NCBI RefSeq assembly: GCF_008274585.1
Contig: NZ_VTRT01000003.1
Coordinates: 248,001-312,000 of the forward strand
Direction: 5' to 3'
From: Pedobacter sp. BS3
Lineage (GTDB): Bacteria > Bacteroidota > Bacteroidia > Sphingobacteriales > Sphingobacteriaceae
DNA: 64,000 nt
Below the pieces are notes generated by a model, which saw only the letters and a list, made by a program, of their open reading frames with translations, did not search any database and was not told the origin of the DNA. Position 1 is the first letter of the stretch. Each line of letters begins with the position of its first letter. A program made the translations under genes and the position numbers. This document shows positions 54,148 to 62,505 of the stretch, in pieces.

Positions 54148-55464
54148 ATGAAATTTCAAAAACCACTCATCACTTTACTCCTTCTTTCAGGGTTCGCTTT
54201 ATTTTTCTCTTGTAAAGACAATAATAAAGAGCTCTTTCTGAAAAGGAATTTAGAAGAATTATCTTTTGACTATACCGAAAGCAGCCGGGAATTTACTGTT
54301 CGTGCCACCGGAGAATGGTCAATTGAAGTACCTTCTGAATATTCATGGATTAAAGTAGAACCATCTTCAGGGATTGGAGATGGCGTAACCTATCAAAAGG
54401 TTATTGTAACCTGTAGCCGGAATACGGCAGATTCCCGCGAAGGTACCATTTATTTAAATGGGGCCAATCAATCAAACGTTCCTATTAAGGTTAATCAAAA
54501 AGACGGCTTATTTGAATGGACAACTTATTCTAACGGTGCTCATTTAGAATTGCAGAATGCCTTAATTGTAGGGCAGGCTTCTACATCAACCATCAATATT
54601 CCTTATAGTAAAGCTGTGGGAAACGAATCTTTTCCCGTTACCGTTACGCTGTCAGGTAAAGGAGCATCGGGCTTATCTGTAGGAACTACAACGGTAACCA
54701 TTCCTGAAGAGGGCGATGGCTTTATTCGTATCCCTGTATCGGGCACCCCCAACACACAGGGATATATACAAATAGGTGTTAAAATAGACAACCAGGATTT
54801 TGGCCAGATCAATTCCATTGCCGCTATGGGTAATACTGTTATAGAACAGCATTTTAATAAATTCTTGTGGGGCGGCGATTGCATTGGTAATAAAGAAGGT
54901 ATCACTACGGTAAAAGCTACCGCCGAAATGTCTTTAGCAGACGAAACCAAAATTTGTGCTATTGGCGATAACGGAGCTAATGGGTCAGGTGTTACATCAA
55001 CTATCCGAAGCAGCAATATTAGTTTCTATAAAGAAATAGAAATGGAAAACTGGTTCGGATTGCGGAATTATATGCGCCCCGGATACATCCAATTAGGCGC
55101 TGCCAGTGCAACAGCTACCGAATTTGGCTCGCTTATTACTCCCGGACTTGACTTGCCCGGTACTCAAGATCTGTTGGTAACATTCAGGGCAGCCATTTAT
55201 AATAACCCGGCGCCCGCAACTATCCTCGTTGGTCTCATTCCTAAAAATACCGATGGTATTAAAACTACCAATGTAAACCTGATTAGTAATAAGGAAAGTA
55301 TCCCGCTAAATATCAGAGCACAAACCTGGGTAAACATTACCTGTGTGGTTAAAAACGCCACTAACGCATCAAGCCTGGTTATCTCTTTACCGGAAGAGCT
55401 TAACCAGGGCGGTACCGTGCAGGCGTCACGGGTATATATTGACGATATAGTAGTAACTTATTAA
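54148..55464 (+). CDS. BACON-domain surface lipoprotein
   Basis: A 438-residue lipoprotein: signal MKFQKPLITLLLLSGFALFFSC with lipobox; BACON-like domain at about 34-118 (LEELSFDYTESSREFTVRATGEWSIEVPSEYSWIKVEPSSG, CSRNTADSREGTIYL), a beta-sandwich of about 120-232, and a C-terminal module of about 235-438 starting HFNKFLWGGDC and containing ENWFGLRNYMRPGYIQLG, SLITPGLDL and DDIVVTY. That module also occurs in the next gene. It probably binds carbohydrate at the surface. Divergent from susC, with the LacI sites between. Confidence 0.82.
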   Translation: MKFQKPLITLLLLSGFALFFSCKDNNKELFLKRNLEELSFDYTESSREFTVRATGEWSIEVPSEYSWIKVEPSSGIGDGVTYQKVIVTCSRNTADSREGTIYLNGANQSNVPIKVNQKDGLFEWTTYSNGAHLELQNALIVGQASTSTINIPYSKAVGNESFPVTVTLSGKGASGLSVGTTTVTIPEEGDGFIRIPVSGTPNTQGYIQIGVKIDNQDFGQINSIAAMGNTVIEQHFNKFLWGGDCIGNKEGITTVKATAEMSLADETKICAIGDNGANGSGVTSTIRSSNISFYKEIEMENWFGLRNYMRPGYIQLGAASATATEFGSLITPGLDLPGTQDLLVTFRAAIYNNPAPATILVGLIPKNTDGIKTTNVNLISNKESIPLNIRAQTWVNITCVVKNATNASSLVISLPEELNQGGTVQASRVYIDDIVVTY

Positions 55465-55474
55465 ACGATACAAC

Positions 55475-56911
55475 ATGAAAATTTTAAAAAATATTCAAGC
55501 CATACTCCTGTTATTTGTATGTGTATCTACACTAAACTCCTGCGAGGACAAAGGCGAGATTACCATTACCAATAAGTTTGCGGAAGATGTTCCGGGAAAC
55601 GTACAGTTATTGGGGTATACCAGTAAAAGCATAACGGTAGCCTGGGATTTTAATGAAAAGGCGACGTCTTATACGGTACAACTTTTAGCCAGTGCTGATG
55701 CTGATAATCCATTGTACACTTACACTACTTCTACCGAGGATTATTTTGAATTCAGTAATTTAAATGCCCGGACATCTTATTATGCCCGGGTAAGGGCAAA
55801 TTTCCCCTACTCGGAAACTTCAAAATGGGTGTATATCATGAACAATGATAGCCGGGCCCGGATTATCCCGGCTTACGGTATTGTTGATGACGATTTCGAG
55901 ATCACCTATATTAAACTGGTCAATGCTTCTTCATCTACGGTAACGGCCGAATGGTCTTTCACTGATTTTCTTGACATGGACAGTGAAATAAATAACAAAT
56001 TCACGCTAGGACTTTATAAAGATGCTGCCTGTACTGATCTGTATATCAGCTGGGAAAATATTTCAGGGTTATTCACGGTATCTACAGTAAGTTTACCCAA
56101 GCCATTACGCTTTACGTTCTCCGGCTTAGATGCCAATACCGAGTATTATCTCAAGATAAAGGATGAAACCAATAAAATGGAATCAAATGTGCTAAAAGTA
56201 AAAACATTAGCGGCTATTGCTGCTCCAAGCGGTAATCCTTCCAAAGCAGATGATATCTTATTATCGCAGGATTTTTCCAAATTTATTCATGGAGGCGATA
56301 TACTTTTTTCTGCGGCTGGCTATACTGTTAGCACAGCATTGGGAAGAGGCACATGGTCTCCGGCAACGGGAGCAAATCCTGTAAAAGCAGACCTGGGCCA
56401 GAATGTATGTGATCTGACTACTGAGTTTAACGTATTTGACGGAGGTAACGTAGCAACGCCCTATACTGTTGGAACAGGCATGGAAAACTGGGGCAAAAAT
56501 GGCAATACCTCTACCCGACCGGGTTACATAAAAATTGGCGGAAGCGGTGCTGTTGCAGCATTATACACGCCTAAACTAAGCAAGGTAGGTTCGTTTACAT
56601 CTGTTACAGTGAGCGTTAAAGCAGCTGTATATTCTGAAGGAGCAAATAATTACTGCGACAACATTAAAATCGAAGCTATTGAAGGCGCCACGTTTTCGGC
56701 TAAAGGCGCTATAAGCAATTTAAGCAGCATCACGGTAAAAGATTCAAAAACCGTTAATATTGCCGGCTCACTTCACAAATTTGATGAATATTCGGTAACC
56801 TTAAATAATATAACACCCGAAACACGCATAGCCATATCCTCCGATCCGGCCGGTGTCAGCGGAAACAAGACCCGGTTCTTATTAGATGATGTTATTGTGA
56901 AAATAAAATAG
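55475..56911 (+). CDS. Fibronectin type III surface lipoprotein
   Basis: A 478-residue lipoprotein (signal to lipobox LNSC near residue 23). An FN3-like domain spans about 41-121 (LLGYTSKSITVAWDFNEKATSYTVQLLAS), then a second beta domain (about 140-245), then a C-terminal module (265-478) beginning DFSKFIHGGDIL with ENWGKNGNTSTRPGYIKIG, LYTPKLSKV and DDVIVKIK, homologous to the end of the preceding protein. It starts 10 bases after that gene, so both are made together. Likely a ligand-binding partner of the neighbouring SusCD. Confidence 0.8.
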   Translation: MKILKNIQAILLLFVCVSTLNSCEDKGEITITNKFAEDVPGNVQLLGYTSKSITVAWDFNEKATSYTVQLLASADADNPLYTYTTSTEDYFEFSNLNARTSYYARVRANFPYSETSKWVYIMNNDSRARIIPAYGIVDDDFEITYIKLVNASSSTVTAEWSFTDFLDMDSEINNKFTLGLYKDAACTDLYISWENISGLFTVSTVSLPKPLRFTFSGLDANTEYYLKIKDETNKMESNVLKVKTLAAIAAPSGNPSKADDILLSQDFSKFIHGGDILFSAAGYTVSTALGRGTWSPATGANPVKADLGQNVCDLTTEFNVFDGGNVATPYTVGTGMENWGKNGNTSTRPGYIKIGGSGAVAALYTPKLSKVGSFTSVTVSVKAAVYSEGANNYCDNIKIEAIEGATFSAKGAISNLSSITVKDSKTVNIAGSLHKFDEYSVTLNNITPETRIAISSDPAGVSGNKTRFLLDDVIVKIK

Positions 56912-56914
56912 GTA

Positions 56915-57050
56915 AACGAGGGTGTCTAAAAAGCTCACGTCGTCCCGAGGCATAGCCGAGGGATCTCCGCCAAAAGTGCTTGTGACGGAGATTTCTCCTC
57001 CTAAAATCATCGAAATGACGATGTCTTTTGACTTTTTAGACACCCTCGTT
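56915..57050. mobile_element. Short inverted-repeat element C
   Basis: Perfect 19-base terminal inverted repeats: AACGAGGGTGTCTAAAAAG (56915-56933) and its complement (57032-57050), enclosing about 100 bases with a CCGAGGCATAGCCGAGG-like hairpin. The GGTGTCTAAAAAG core equals the inner repeats of element B. It starts 3 bases after the FN3 gene stop and ends before the pseudogene, so it could end transcription in both directions. Confidence 0.75.
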
Positions 57051-57071
57051 TTTCTTTCGTCTATACGTTTG

Positions 57072-57742
57072 CTATTTTACATTAGGGCTTATTTCTATTA
57101 ACACAGGATAATGATCTGAAGGCAGCTTATCCTCATAGCTGTCCATAAGAATGTTATATTGCTCTATTTTAAACCGGGAGCCTGTAACAAAAATATGATC
57201 TATAGGGCCTTTAGCGGGTGAATTAACGTTAAAATGGTTGAAGGATCCACCGGATGAATACCTGAACGTTGCAAGCTCAAACGCATCTCTTAACAGTCCC
57301 GAATTATTCAGCAGTGAATAATCCGGGCTGTTCCGGTCAAAGTTAAAATCGCACAGATCCGTTCAAACTTGGCATCCCAACCTTTGCTTTCCGTATCGGG
57401 CGTTGCCGATAACCAGAAATGCCCGCTGTTTTGTAAGGTAAGCCGGTTTTTATTGTATAAAATTCCGGTAGGGATTTTAGTAAACACACCAATACTATCA
57501 AACCTGGGCAGTGTGTTGATTAAATAGCCGGCCATATCGGCCTCAGTTTCCTGTAAACCTATAATATCGAACTGGTATTTTTCAATAAGGTTTACTACAA
57601 GTAATTTTCTGTCTTCCCACAAATTTCCAATACCGGTGGCCACGTGACCACGAAGATTATAACTGGCTACTACCAGATCCTGACCTTTTGCCTGCAATAA
57701 ATACAGGCAAAAGATGATTATTGCAGATATAGTACTTTTCAT
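57072..57742 (-). pseudogene. Endonuclease/exonuclease/phosphatase family gene, internal deletion and frameshift
   Basis: The N-terminal part (57308-57742) has a signal peptide (SAIIIFCLYLLQAKGQ), LVVASYNLRG and DIIGLQETEAD, and reaches WDAKFERICA. Frame then changes: from GAT at 57350 to the TAG at 57072 another frame encodes DFNFDRNSPDYSLL, GPIDHIFVTGSRF and LPSDHYPVLIEISPNVK, the family's C-terminal part. The NTH-x-DH segment normally between RICAW and TGDFN, perhaps 40-60 residues, is missing. In the first frame translation ends at 57308. The product cannot be active. Homologues are exported DNases or phosphodiesterases. Confidence 0.85.
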
Positions 57743-57854
57743 ATAACTGGTTATTATCGGTTAGTAAAACGGGGTCAGTAAAAACTGAGCGGGTTGGGAG
57801 AGATAATTGAATGAGGGAGACTAAAAAATCGACAAAGTCAATCAGTTTACAGTC

Positions 57855-57884
57855 ACGCTTCCCCCGAAGTATCGGGGGAAGCGT
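57855..57884. repeat. Strong intergenic hairpin, with TTCGACAGGCTCAGGATG repeat nearby
   Basis: Perfect 13-base arms ACGCTTCCCCCGA/TCGGGGGAAGCGT around AGTA. A CATCCT/AGGATG inverted repeat (CATCCTTCGACAGGCTCAGG and on) at 57903-57925 follows, an interspersed form common in many genomes. The 57743-57975 gap contains no gene. Confidence 0.6.
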
Positions 57885-57975
57885 CTGTAACCATGATAAA
57901 CTCATCCTTCGACAGGCTCAGGATGACTATAAAGGATTGTTTGCCTCTCTCATTCAATCTAATTTGTATTTAAGA

Positions 57976-58557
57976 TCAGTTTTTATAAATGGCAAAATCA
58001 TCCAGGCTTAACCTGCCGTTAGCAATAGACGGATCATTCTTATCGCTACCTAAAGCGAGCTTGACAATGCGAAAACGCACCTGTCCTTTAATATCTAAGT
58101 TATAGGTGGCCTGCTGCTTTACTTTACTTACCGCCTCAATAACTTCGCCGGTTTGTTGCCAGCTTTTGCCATTATCGGTAGAATACTCCAGACGAAATTT
58201 ACTGGACTTATCTGCTTTAGTAGCATACGAGCTATACCAGAAGGTTACTTTTGATGCACCATCCGGCACGTCAAAATTCATTCTTAAATAGCACTCTTTG
58301 GTATTATTGCCCAGCATCCGGACTGCACTGGAACCTGTCACCGGCTTATCATTAGCAAAACTGTCTATTCTTGCACCATATAAAGTCCAGGAACCACTTT
58401 TTAATTCAAGGTTTTGCTTACCATACCCGGCCTCTCCGGCTGGTGCATTCTCAAAGCTTTCCGGAAAATTTGTATACAATGTACCTTTTTGAGCTTTCAA
58501 TGAGCTTATACTAACGGATAAAATTAGAACTGTTAATAGCGTTTTAATAGTTTTCAT
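57976..58557 (-). CDS. Secreted beta-sandwich protein (module shared with the DUF5689 protein)
   Basis: A 193-residue exported protein with signal MKTIKTLLTVLILSVSISSLKAQ. The mature domain has FPESFENAPAG, KPVTGSSAVRMLGN, FDVPDGASKVTFWYSSY, FRLEYSTDNGKSWQQTGE and LSLDDFAIYKN. These align, in the same order, with residues about 266-431 of the DUF5689 lipoprotein at 60535. It has no lipobox or T9SS tail; it looks like a jelly-roll or concanavalin-like binding module. Last gene before the pseudogene on the minus strand. Confidence 0.75.
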   Translation of the reverse strand: MKTIKTLLTVLILSVSISSLKAQKGTLYTNFPESFENAPAGEAGYGKQNLELKSGSWTLYGARIDSFANDKPVTGSSAVRMLGNNTKECYLRMNFDVPDGASKVTFWYSSYATKADKSSKFRLEYSTDNGKSWQQTGEVIEAVSKVKQQATYNLDIKGQVRFRIVKLALGSDKNDPSIANGRLSLDDFAIYKN

Positions 58558-58626
58558 GTGTGTGTTATTTCAAATAATAATTAATAGGGGTTATTTAATT
58601 TTTAAGAACGATAATAAAAGCGGGCA

Positions 58627-60420
58627 TTAAAGCTTCATTATCTTTTTACTGATAACAGGATTACCCTGATTAACCAGCGTAGCTACGTATATACCATTTT
58701 GAGCAGATACAGGTACCTGCACCACATTTTGCCCGCTGTTTAACCGGATCAGCTTCCGGTAAATTATTCTGCCCGAAAGATCCGTTAGCAGAAAATCCGA
58801 TGCTGCTGTTTTTTCTGATGTAAATGATATATTCAAAACATCTCCGTTAAAAAAAGCGTTAAACGCCGGTTGCGTTAAGCCCGATTTTACGGGTATAATG
58901 CCAGACAATTCCGCGTTACCGTTGTCATCTACCTGGCGCAGTTGATAGTAATTTGTTCCGTTAACCGGATTAACATCTGTAAAGCTGTATGATTGCGGCT
59001 CATTGGTAGTGCCTTTGCCCTGCACAATACCTAACACCAGCGGCTCCTGCCCCTCCCTTATCCGTAATACTTCAAAATAAGCGTTATTCTTTTCTGACGC
59101 CGTTTGCCAGTTCAGGAGAATATTACTCCCATTGCTTTTCCCTGTGAAGGAGGTAAGATTTACGGGCAATGTGCTTTCTACCGTACCATCTAAAGACAGT
59201 ACATAGCTATTTGAAGCATACTGGTCTGATACACCAATATTGGTAGAACCGGTGGAATTATTAGAACCGCTAACATACACCCTGAAATAAACAGTAGTAC
59301 CCGCAACAACATCTTGTAAGGCATTAACCGATGATAAATCTATTGAGGGCGCATAGATACCGTATGTATTATCTTCCGGCAACAGGTAAGGTTCTGCCAG
59401 CTTTACAAAGTGCGTACCATCTACACTATATTTCCAGTACCATACCTGCGATCCTCCGGCGCTCCGTCTCACTTTATAATTCAGCTTACTTAGGGAGATA
59501 TTATAACCAGTCTTCGCTGTAGCGCTGAATGTAAAATACATATCGTTGGCTACAGCTATGGCCGTGTCTGCAAAGTCATTGGTTGAAGCAAACTTAGCAA
59601 TAGCACTAAATGCCCGGGAATAAGTGGCGGTATTATTCAACCCGTCTCCACGTGATAAAGTTGCTGTTTCCAGATTACTATTATTCAGGCTGGCAGCAAT
59701 ACTAACTTCATTTCCCGCTGTTGATGGGTTACCAAATTGCCACGCCAATAAAGAAGCAGATGTGGATAGATTTTCTACTGAACCACCAACTGAAAGAGAA
59801 AAATCGGCTGATGTTCCGGCTGCAGAACGCCCGATAGCTGTGGTTCCTGTACCACTATTACCAGCGTATAGTCTTAAATAAACTGTAGTTCCGGCCGGAA
59901 GATCCTGCAAAGCCGGTATGCCAGACAGATTTACTGTAGGCTGAACAGCACCTTCGCCGGTTGGTGGATTCGCAGAAACATCAACAGGATCGTTAATTTT
60001 ATTAAAATGAGTTCCGTCTAAGCTGTATTTCCAGAAATAGAGCTTTGCACCGGCCGCACTGCTTAACCTTAATTTATAAATAATATTGCTTAAAGAGGCC
60101 TTATAACCAGATTTCACTGTTACATTGAACCCAAAGTACATATCCTGGGCAACCATACCGGTTGTATCAGTAGCTGTACCCACGCGGCTTGAAACAAAGC
60201 CCCGTGGCAAAGTAGTACTTGGCGCCATCCAACCTGCACCTCTCGTCAAATCAGTTACTGTTAACCCATCATTTGCATACGAAGCCGGAGCACTGGCCTC
60301 ATTACCAACACTTTCCGGAGTGGAGAATTGCCAGCCTACAATCTGCGAATAGGCTGCATTACGGATAAATCCTCCCAGCAAAACTGCCAGGATAAGAACA
60401 CGTACGTAATTTTTCATCAT
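58627..60420 (-). CDS. T9SS-secreted protein with two WQFG-type repeat modules
   Basis: A 597-residue exported protein: signal (VRVLILAVLLGGFIRNAAYSQ); module 1 about 27-216 (IVGWQFSTPESVGNEASA); module 2 about 225-415 (LLAWQFGNPSTAGNEVSI); each with FWKYSLDGTHF or YWKYSVDGTHF and LQD-AGTTVY-R-Y. An FN3-like linker (LPVNLTSFTGKSNGSNILLNWQTASEKNNAYFEVL, about 419-511) and a type IX secretion sorting domain (LNISFTSEKTAASDFLLTDLSGRIIYRKLI...NGIYVATLV, about 523-597) follow. The protein would be exported through T9SS and anchored or released at the surface. The module recurs in the neighbouring protein at 60535. Confidence 0.85.
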   Translation of the reverse strand: MMKNYVRVLILAVLLGGFIRNAAYSQIVGWQFSTPESVGNEASAPASYANDGLTVTDLTRGAGWMAPSTTLPRGFVSSRVGTATDTTGMVAQDMYFGFNVTVKSGYKASLSNIIYKLRLSSAAGAKLYFWKYSLDGTHFNKINDPVDVSANPPTGEGAVQPTVNLSGIPALQDLPAGTTVYLRLYAGNSGTGTTAIGRSAAGTSADFSLSVGGSVENLSTSASLLAWQFGNPSTAGNEVSIAASLNNSNLETATLSRGDGLNNTATYSRAFSAIAKFASTNDFADTAIAVANDMYFTFSATAKTGYNISLSKLNYKVRRSAGGSQVWYWKYSVDGTHFVKLAEPYLLPEDNTYGIYAPSIDLSSVNALQDVVAGTTVYFRVYVSGSNNSTGSTNIGVSDQYASNSYVLSLDGTVESTLPVNLTSFTGKSNGSNILLNWQTASEKNNAYFEVLRIREGQEPLVLGIVQGKGTTNEPQSYSFTDVNPVNGTNYYQLRQVDDNGNAELSGIIPVKSGLTQPAFNAFFNGDVLNISFTSEKTAASDFLLTDLSGRIIYRKLIRLNSGQNVVQVPVSAQNGIYVATLVNQGNPVISKKIMKL

Positions 60421-60480
60421 CTTTTAATTTTTAATTGTTTACAACTGTTTTTTACCTTCTTGGGATTTATTAATTCTACT

Positions 60481-60492
60481 TAAAACGTTTTA
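60481..60492. promoter_or_regulatory. Possible LacI-type palindrome
   Basis: TAAAACGTTTTA is a perfect 12-base CG-centred palindrome 61 bases upstream of the T9SS protein gene. It differs from the susC sites (TTAAACGTTTAA) by one base per half. It could be a weak site for the same or a related regulator, or chance. Confidence 0.3.
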
Positions 60493-60534
60493 GCATAAGG
60501 TTATCATTTTATTATATCTGTGTTATTTGTAGTG

Positions 60535-62454
60535 TTACTGAGAAAGAGAACCGCCTATGCTCAGCACATCAGTGGCAGTACCCGCAGGTGTGCGACCGAT
60601 AGAGAAAGACCCTGAGCCGATATTAGAAAAACCCCAGCAATACATTCTTAATGTTACCGTAGTACCTGCCGGTATATTTTGCAATTCTGATGTTTGATAG
60701 ATATAGTATGCCGGCATTTCAGTTCCTTCCGTGTCTGTCCCTTCATAGCTCATATCCCCTGTACCCAGGGTTTCATGGAAGTTGACACCATCTAAGCTGT
60801 AATACCATTTGTGATTTCTTGCCCCGGCAGCACTTCGCCTTAGCTTGACGTTAATGGCAGAAAGAGATAGCTTATATCCCGACTGTACGATAAACTTTAC
60901 CTGGTAATATACATCCTGGCTAAGAGCCAGGGCCTTGGTTGAGGTGATAATGGTTCCCCCGGCAGTTGAGGCAAAGCTTCTTACTAACGACGACGCGGTT
61001 AAGCCCGGACCACGTTCAAGCACGGCATTGCTAAGTCCGGCGTGGGTTGTTGTTGAGGTTTTGCTTACTTCATTGCCTGCTGTAGCCGGAGTTCCGAATT
61101 GCCAGCCTAAAACCGTTGCGTATTCCGGTACCGGGTTGGTTATAGGGCCACCTGCTTCCGGATTTTTGTAAACCGCAAAATCGTCCATGCTGAAACGCCC
61201 GTTCTGGTTATTGGTGGTAGAGTTTCCGATGCCTATTTTGCCTATCCGGAAACGCACCGGCCCTCTGAGATCCATCAGGAAGGTAAATTGCTTTTTCACT
61301 TTGCTTATGGTTAGGATATCCTCTCCTACCTGGCTCCAGGTTATTCCCTGATCCTGTGAATACTCCAGGCGCCAGGTAGAACCGAGATCTGCTGATGCGC
61401 CATAGGAACCGGCCCATACCGTTACTTTTGTGGCTCCGTTAGGAAGATCATAGTTCATGGTACACCAGGAGCTTGTAGCAGAGCTTCCGACCAACCGTAA
61501 AGCATATTGACCTGTAACCGGTAAATCGTTAGCTGTATTTCCTACATATATATTTTGAAGCGTGTAATTTCCGGTACTGAAATTTCCTGTTTTGGTAGAG
61601 TAGCCATCAACAAATAAAGCTGCCTCTCCAGACTCAAAACTTTCCGGAAAACCTGTATATATCCTTCCGCTCTCATCTTCAATACCATCTGCATTAACTA
61701 TCCATAATTGCTTCCTGTGTGTATCGTCAGCATCGCTGTTCCACCTGGCGACAGCTGTATAAGAAGCATTTAAGGCAACGGCTTTATCGGCAAAAGTGGC
61801 CGTAGGCTCAGTGTGTAAAATACCGGTGCTACCGGTTGGCTCTGTAATCACAACATCGCCCTGCATTACGTCTCCCGCGGCATCTACGTTGGCTATTTTT
61901 ATCAGTGTGCCCTCATAATCGTCAAACTTTTCATTCAGCGTTTCGAGCGATACCAGTGTTGGCTCGGCCAGCCGGTTTTCTGCTACTTTGGTAACTCGTT
62001 CAATTGAAGATACATGAATTTGTAACGCACCTTTATTCCGGGTAATGGTTGCACCGTTTACATTGACCACTACAGAATCACCAATTTTATAAGGGATATT
62101 GGTGGCCTGCGTAACCGAAACTTCAATTCCCCTCTTCAATGTCCTGCTGGTTTGTTGTATGGCAAATACTCCCGGGGGAATGTTTCCCGATGTAGCATCT
62201 GAAACAACCACCCCGGTTATTTTGTCCGCACCATCCATATTACTTGTATTCAGCACCACATCAGCCCCTTTATAAATTTTGCGTACATCCAATATAGATA
62301 TGTATTCATTAGGGGTTCCCGAAGCCGGGAATACATCTTTTTTCAGGCAGGACGCCAGCGTCAATACACATCCAAACAGCACTAAGAACAGGCTATATTT
62401 GTGTATTGCGCTTTTATTGACCTTTCTTATTTTAACAAGCTTCAAATTATTCAT
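60535..62454 (-). CDS. DUF5689 lipoprotein with sandwich and WQFG modules
   Basis: A 639-residue lipoprotein (lipobox LASC near residue 36). A DUF5689-like domain spans about 48-255 (YISILDVRKIYKGADVVL, GVVVSDATSGNIPPGVFAIQ, IGDSVVVNVNGATI); a beta-sandwich spans 266-431 (FPESFESGE, WRLEYSQDQGITWSQVGED, GRFSMDDFAVYK), the same as the 193-residue protein; a WQFG module spans 447-639 (LGWQFGTPATAGNEVSK), the same as in the T9SS protein. DUF5689 genes usually sit beside SusD in Bacteroidota. It follows susD by 51 bases, same strand, and probably binds or trims the SusCD substrate. Confidence 0.85.
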   Translation of the reverse strand: MNNLKLVKIRKVNKSAIHKYSLFLVLFGCVLTLASCLKKDVFPASGTPNEYISILDVRKIYKGADVVLNTSNMDGADKITGVVVSDATSGNIPPGVFAIQQTSRTLKRGIEVSVTQATNIPYKIGDSVVVNVNGATITRNKGALQIHVSSIERVTKVAENRLAEPTLVSLETLNEKFDDYEGTLIKIANVDAAGDVMQGDVVITEPTGSTGILHTEPTATFADKAVALNASYTAVARWNSDADDTHRKQLWIVNADGIEDESGRIYTGFPESFESGEAALFVDGYSTKTGNFSTGNYTLQNIYVGNTANDLPVTGQYALRLVGSSATSSWCTMNYDLPNGATKVTVWAGSYGASADLGSTWRLEYSQDQGITWSQVGEDILTISKVKKQFTFLMDLRGPVRFRIGKIGIGNSTTNNQNGRFSMDDFAVYKNPEAGGPITNPVPEYATVLGWQFGTPATAGNEVSKTSTTTHAGLSNAVLERGPGLTASSLVRSFASTAGGTIITSTKALALSQDVYYQVKFIVQSGYKLSLSAINVKLRRSAAGARNHKWYYSLDGVNFHETLGTGDMSYEGTDTEGTEMPAYYIYQTSELQNIPAGTTVTLRMYCWGFSNIGSGSFSIGRTPAGTATDVLSIGGSLSQ

Positions 62455-62505
62455 GAATATTTTATTTCAGAAATTGATTAACTCTTAAATTCCATTTACC
62501 AAAAC

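Noticed and set aside
57811-58011. 66-codon plus-strand frame
   Set aside because: Crosses a long hairpin and interspersed repeat, and enters the end of a real minus-strand gene.
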